A stretch of 64,000 nucleotides of DNA from Palsa-147 sp049279675. GTDB lineage: Bacteria > Acidobacteriota > Terriglobia > Acidiferrales > UBA7541. The translations under genes were made by a program, and so were the position numbers. The stretch covers positions 7,817-71,816 of the forward strand of contig JBAPOP010000053.1 in the NCBI GenBank assembly GCA_049279675.1, given 5' to 3'. Position 1 is the first letter of the stretch. Each line of letters opens with the position of its first letter. Under the pieces are notes generated by a model, which saw only the letters and a program-made list of their open reading frames with translations, made no database searches and was not told the origin of the DNA. Of this stretch, positions 61,199 to 64,000 are shown in pieces.

Positions 61199-62242
61199 TC
61201 AATTTTCCTTCGCATCTTCACTAAAAAATTCCGCCATGAACGCCACGGCAGTGATTACGCGTTCGTAGTGCATGCGCATCGGTCCCAATATTCCGACGGT
61301 GCCTTGCCGCTGCTCGCCTTGCATGAACGGCGCCGTGACAATCGCGAGATGGCTGCCTGCGGCCGGAATTTCCTTCACGCCCAATTCCACGTGGACCGGC
61401 TCGGGTGCTTCGACAAAACCCGTCAGTAACGATACCAGGCGGCTTCTCTCTTCAATTGTAGCGAGAAGATCTCTTAATTGCGCTTGATCGGCAAATTCCG
61501 GAGATGTCGCCAGTTGTGCCGCGCCTTCGACGTAGACCCGACGTGTGCCATCATCACCGAGAAGATCCGCGTCGCACAACATCAGAGCGTCAGACACTAA
61601 GCGATCGTATCGCTCTCGATCCTTCGCCAATTGCGCTTGTAGGTCAGCGCGAATAGCTACGAGCGTCCAGCCCGAATAGTGGCGATTCAGATGATCCGCA
61701 ATTTGATCGAGCTCATCCTGACGGAACGTACGCTCAGGCCGCAGAACTTTGTCGCGCGTGACGCCGCCAGAGCCGATCAGCACAACCAGAACGCGATTAT
61801 CCGGAATCACGAGAAACCGCAGGTGCTCGACGAGAGTTTGCGCGAAAGGCGGCGAAATCACGATGCCGAGACCGCGCGAAACGTCGGCGAGAATGCGGCT
61901 AGCGCGTTCCATCACGGCTTCGGGCGTAGCGGCTGATGCAAGTTCCCGCCGGATCCAGTCCAGATCCTGCGGCCGAGGTGTCGCCTGGGCCGCGACTTCT
62001 TCGACAAAAAAGCGATATGCGGACGCCGTCGGAACGCGACCTGCCGAGGTGTGCGGCTGATAGAGGAAGCCTTCCTCTTCGAGATCGGCCATAACATTCC
62101 GAACCGTCGCGGAACTGAGCGGCTCGGTATGCCGGCGCGCAATACTCCTCGACGACACGGGCTCGCCCGTCTCGATATAAATCCTGACAACATCGGTCAG
62201 GACATCTCGATGACGCTTGTGTTGAAGTGCAGGGCTGGCCAT
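61199..62242 (-). CDS. hrcA: Heat-inducible transcription repressor HrcA
   Basis: A 347-residue heat-shock repressor. The winged-helix N-terminus (LTDVVRIYIETGEPVSSRSIARRH, MADLEEEGFLYQPHTSAGRVPTASAYR) is followed by a GAF-like ligand/dimerisation domain. ATG 62242 is favoured because family proteins start there and the upstream promoter lies inside the longer frame; no SD is visible. No CIRCE element is seen. A 14-base AT palindrome lies 12-25 bases upstream of the ATG and could be its own operator. Confidence 0.95.
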   Translation of the reverse strand: MASPALQHKRHRDVLTDVVRIYIETGEPVSSRSIARRHTEPLSSATVRNVMADLEEEGFLYQPHTSAGRVPTASAYRFFVEEVAAQATPRPQDLDWIRRELASAATPEAVMERASRILADVSRGLGIVISPPFAQTLVEHLRFLVIPDNRVLVVLIGSGGVTRDKVLRPERTFRQDELDQIADHLNRHYSGWTLVAIRADLQAQLAKDRERYDRLVSDALMLCDADLLGDDGTRRVYVEGAAQLATSPEFADQAQLRDLLATIEERSRLVSLLTGFVEAPEPVHVELGVKEIPAAGSHLAIVTAPFMQGEQRQGTVGILGPMRMHYERVITAVAFMAEFFSEDAKEN

Positions 62243-62253
62243 TTTATGGACGC

Positions 62254-62267
62254 GATAAAATTTTATC
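62254..62267. promoter_or_regulatory. Perfect AT-rich palindrome in the hrcA leader
   Basis: GATAAAATTTTATC is a perfect 14-base palindrome between the predicted promoter and the hrcA start codon. It overlaps the place where a ribosome-binding site would normally lie. It is a candidate operator for autoregulation. It does not resemble CIRCE (TTAGCACTC repeat). Confidence 0.5.
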
Positions 62268-62314
62268 AGTACAAAGACAAGTTCGGCGTTCGCTGATCGC
62301 ACTCTCTCCAACCT

Positions 62315-62343
62315 AGTTTAATCAGCGGATGACAAAGCGTCAA
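62315..62343 (-). promoter_or_regulatory. Sigma70-type promoter of the hrcA-grpE-dnaJ operon
   Basis: On the minus strand TTGACG (62343-62338) is followed by 17 bases and TAAACT (62320-62315). The predicted start is near 62308, leaving a leader of about 66 bases before the hrcA ATG. Confidence 0.65.
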
Positions 62344-62411
62344 CCAAGCCCGCGCCAACGCGCCACCGTATTGCCACGCGGTCATTTACCCTCGCCCTGT
62401 TTCGTTCGAGG

Positions 62412-62440
62412 TTGCGATTAAGAGCCGGGTATCCTATGCT
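62412..62440 (+). promoter_or_regulatory. Sigma70-type promoter of the M1 peptidase gene
   Basis: TTGCGA (62412-62417) is followed by 17 bases and TATGCT (62435-62440), four of six matches at each box. The predicted start is about 46 bases before the ATG at 62493. It diverges from the hrcA promoter. Confidence 0.5.
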
Positions 62441-62492
62441 CTTGCCGCGAAACTTTCCCATTGCGGCGTTCGTAAATAGACGGGGGTGCTGA

Positions 62493-64000
62493 ATGCGCCT
62501 TGTTGGAATCACAAGTGCCTCGATACTCGTGGCCTTTGTCATCAGTTGTCAAATCGCTTCGGCGCAGGCGCCGAATGCGACTGCGATGTCGCGCGAAAAG
62601 CAGCCCCTCTCAGTGCGCGTAGTCGGCTATCAAATCGACGCTAAGTATGACGACGTGAAGCACACGATCAATGCTTCCGAGGTGCTCACCTATAAAAACC
62701 TGACCGGCCAGCCGCAGCAAACATTTCCGTTCCACCTTTACTTGAATGCCTTTCAGCCGCAATCCACGTTTATGACTGAAGTCCGCCTGCAAGGTACGCG
62801 AGGCACGGGCGCCGACTCTTCCTGGGACACCAAACATTTCGGCTCCATCACCGTCAGCAAGTTTGCCGTGGAGGGAGCGGGCGACCTCACGGACAAGATG
62901 GTGTTTGTCCATCCCGATGACCAAAACGTGAACGATAAGACGGTTTTCCAGGTGACGCTGCCGAAGCCAGTTTCGCCGGGCGCGTCGGTGACATTTCATC
63001 TCGAATTTCAGGATCAAATGCCGCAAGTCCTCGAGCGGACGGGCTATGCGCACGATTTTGTGATGGTGGGCCAATGGTTTCCGAAGGTGGGCGTGTGGTG
63101 GAAGGGCGCCTGGAATTGCCATCAGTTTCATGCCAACACGGAATTCTTCGCCGATTTCGGAACCTTCGACGTCAAGTTAACGCTCCCTCAATATGAGGTC
63201 GTTGGCGCCGGCGGCGACTTGGTATCGAGCGTCAACCATACCGACGGGACTAAAACCGTGACATTTCATTCCGAGGATGTTCACGATTTTTCTTGGACGG
63301 CGAGCCCCACTTTTACCGACGTAGAAGATTCATGGACGGGCAGCGCCGGCGAAGTCAAGATCCACGTCTTGATGTCGCCCGGTCACATGGGGACGGCTAA
63401 GCGTTATGTCCAGGCGCTCAAGGGAACGTTGCGCCTATTCGACGAGTGGTATGGACCATATCCTTACGATCGAATTACCGTGGTGGATCCGCCCCACGGA
63501 GGATTGGATGCGGGCGGAATGGAGTATCCGACTCTGATTACAGCCGGCACTTCATGGTGGGTGCCGAAGGGCGTGCTCCTGCCTGAGGGAGTCGTGGAGC
63601 ACGAATTCGGCCACCAATATTGGTACGGCATGGTTGCGACGAACGAATTCGAGGACGCGTGGCTCGACGAAGGAATCAACAGTTACACCGAAGTGAAAAT
63701 CATGAACGAGCTGTACGGGTTCAACACGTCCACGATCAAAACTCACTTCGGGACGATGGGTGAGCCCGAACAGCAGCGGCTCGGCTACCTGGCGCGGCCC
63801 GATGCCGATCCGATCGCGCGCTTCGCATGGCAGTACATGGGAAGCGCTTCCTACGGCGGCGTGACGTACGGGAAGACGGCAACGATGCTTCTCACTCTTG
63901 AAAAAATCATCGGCGAGGACACTTTGCGGCGCGCGATTCACACGTATTTCATGCGCTACCGCTTTACGCATCCGACTGGCGAGGACTTTCTGAAGACGAT
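62493..64000 (+). CDS. Exported M1 family aminopeptidase (cut by the window end)
   Basis: An open frame of at least 502 codons starting at ATG 62493, with GGGGGTG upstream, and running off the right edge. A signal peptide ends near residue 26 (IASAQA). The substrate-recognition motif is GGMEYP (residues 341-346) and the zinc site is HEFGH (His370, Glu371, His374), with Glu393 in DEGINSY at the exact HExxH-x18-E spacing of M1 peptidases. The domain order (N-terminal beta sheet, then thermolysin-like domain) fits. Secreted, probably periplasmic. The C-terminal part is outside the window. Confidence 0.93.
   Translation, partial: MRLVGITSASILVAFVISCQIASAQAPNATAMSREKQPLSVRVVGYQIDAKYDDVKHTINASEVLTYKNLTGQPQQTFPFHLYLNAFQPQSTFMTEVRLQGTRGTGADSSWDTKHFGSITVSKFAVEGAGDLTDKMVFVHPDDQNVNDKTVFQVTLPKPVSPGASVTFHLEFQDQMPQVLERTGYAHDFVMVGQWFPKVGVWWKGAWNCHQFHANTEFFADFGTFDVKLTLPQYEVVGAGGDLVSSVNHTDGTKTVTFHSEDVHDFSWTASPTFTDVEDSWTGSAGEVKIHVLMSPGHMGTAKRYVQALKGTLRLFDEWYGPYPYDRITVVDPPHGGLDAGGMEYPTLITAGTSWWVPKGVLLPEGVVEHEFGHQYWYGMVATNEFEDAWLDEGINSYTEVKIMNELYGFNTSTIKTHFGTMGEPEQQRLGYLARPDADPIARFAWQYMGSASYGGVTYGKTATMLLTLEKIIGEDTLRRAIHTYFMRYRFTHPTGEDFLKT

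Noticed and set aside
62243..62360. CIRCE operator upstream of hrcA
   Set aside because: Only a lone GCACTC occurs near 62299. There is no paired GAGTGC at nine-base spacing, so this is not CIRCE.
1..64000. CRISPR arrays, rRNA or tRNA genes
   Set aside because: No regularly spaced identical repeats, and no tRNA-like cloverleaf or rRNA segment, was seen in the intergenic gaps. This was by eye; a tRNAscan/Infernal run would be decisive.

Overview
The window looks like the chromosome of a Gram-negative, respiring bacterium, most likely an Acidobacteriota member. That placement is an inference from gene content: a b6-type cytochrome b complex with a giant octaheme cytochrome c, an acidobacterial-style ccm cluster, lpxD with mpl, bshC (bacillithiol), TIG-repeat lipoproteins, and moderately high GC with many GTG/TTG starts. 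Almost all genes lie on the minus strand. The plus-strand exceptions are a CPBP-like membrane protein, an isocitrate dehydrogenase, a ferredoxin, an uncharacterised protein, lpxD and a truncated M1 peptidase at the right edge. No rRNA, tRNA, CRISPR, prophage or insertion sequence is visible, and no gene-free stretch exceeds 300 bases.

Layout. 1-2.6 kb: CPBP-like protein, isocitrate dehydrogenase family enzyme, dicluster ferredoxin (+). 2.8-13.7 kb (-): a respiratory block read from a strong sigma70-type promoter at 13812-13840: Rieske protein, cytochrome b6-like protein, subunit IV-like protein, membrane-anchored octaheme cytochrome c, cupredoxin-like lipoprotein, then heme A synthase (ctaA), heme O synthase (ctaB), a small membrane protein, a DUF420/CtaM protein and a HEAT protein with an inserted barrel-sandwich segment. 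13.9-21.9 kb (-): System I cytochrome c maturation (ccmE, ccmF, ccmH, a ccmI-like gene, an unusual carboxypeptidase-regulatory/SHOCT-like protein, ccmA, ccmB, ccmC, a tiny ccmD) ending in ferrochelatase hemH. Together these two blocks provide protoheme, heme O/A, c-heme attachment and a quinol-oxidising complex that needs at least eight c hemes.

22-31.8 kb (-): two small metal-binding proteins, accA, dnaE, a CCA/poly(A) nucleotidyltransferase, a Xer recombinase and murJ. 31.9-33.6 kb (+): an uncharacterised protein and lpxD. 33.6-41.3 kb (-): plsC, an M61 peptidase, mpl, an LD-carboxypeptidase and a large TIG/beta-propeller lipoprotein, a mostly envelope-related group. 41.5-50.2 kb (-): pfkB-family kinase, mtnP, an MBL-fold hydrolase, meaB, acyl-CoA dehydrogenase, threonine aldolase, hemW, yjbQ and a LacD-type aldolase. 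50.4-57.6 kb (-): bshC, a DapA-family enzyme, carB and carA (apparently starting at CTG). 57.6-62.2 kb (-): lepB, rsmE, dnaJ, grpE and hrcA, without dnaK. 62.5 kb to the end (+): an exported M1 aminopeptidase, cut off by the window.

The most unusual signals are: the Cys-type CcmE (CxxxY) together with a CxCxC CcmH; two adjacent ccm genes that share a CcmI-like/SHOCT-like module; the octaheme cytochrome c with its neighbouring cupredoxin lipoprotein; a HEAT protein split by a barrel-sandwich segment; an 11-bp-period direct repeat upstream of the bc promoter; an AT palindrome in the hrcA leader; and a two-module intergenic repeat present near 2.7 kb and 52.1 kb. Starts were moved from the longest reading frame where a Shine-Dalgarno (SD) match or family alignment favoured a shorter or longer protein.
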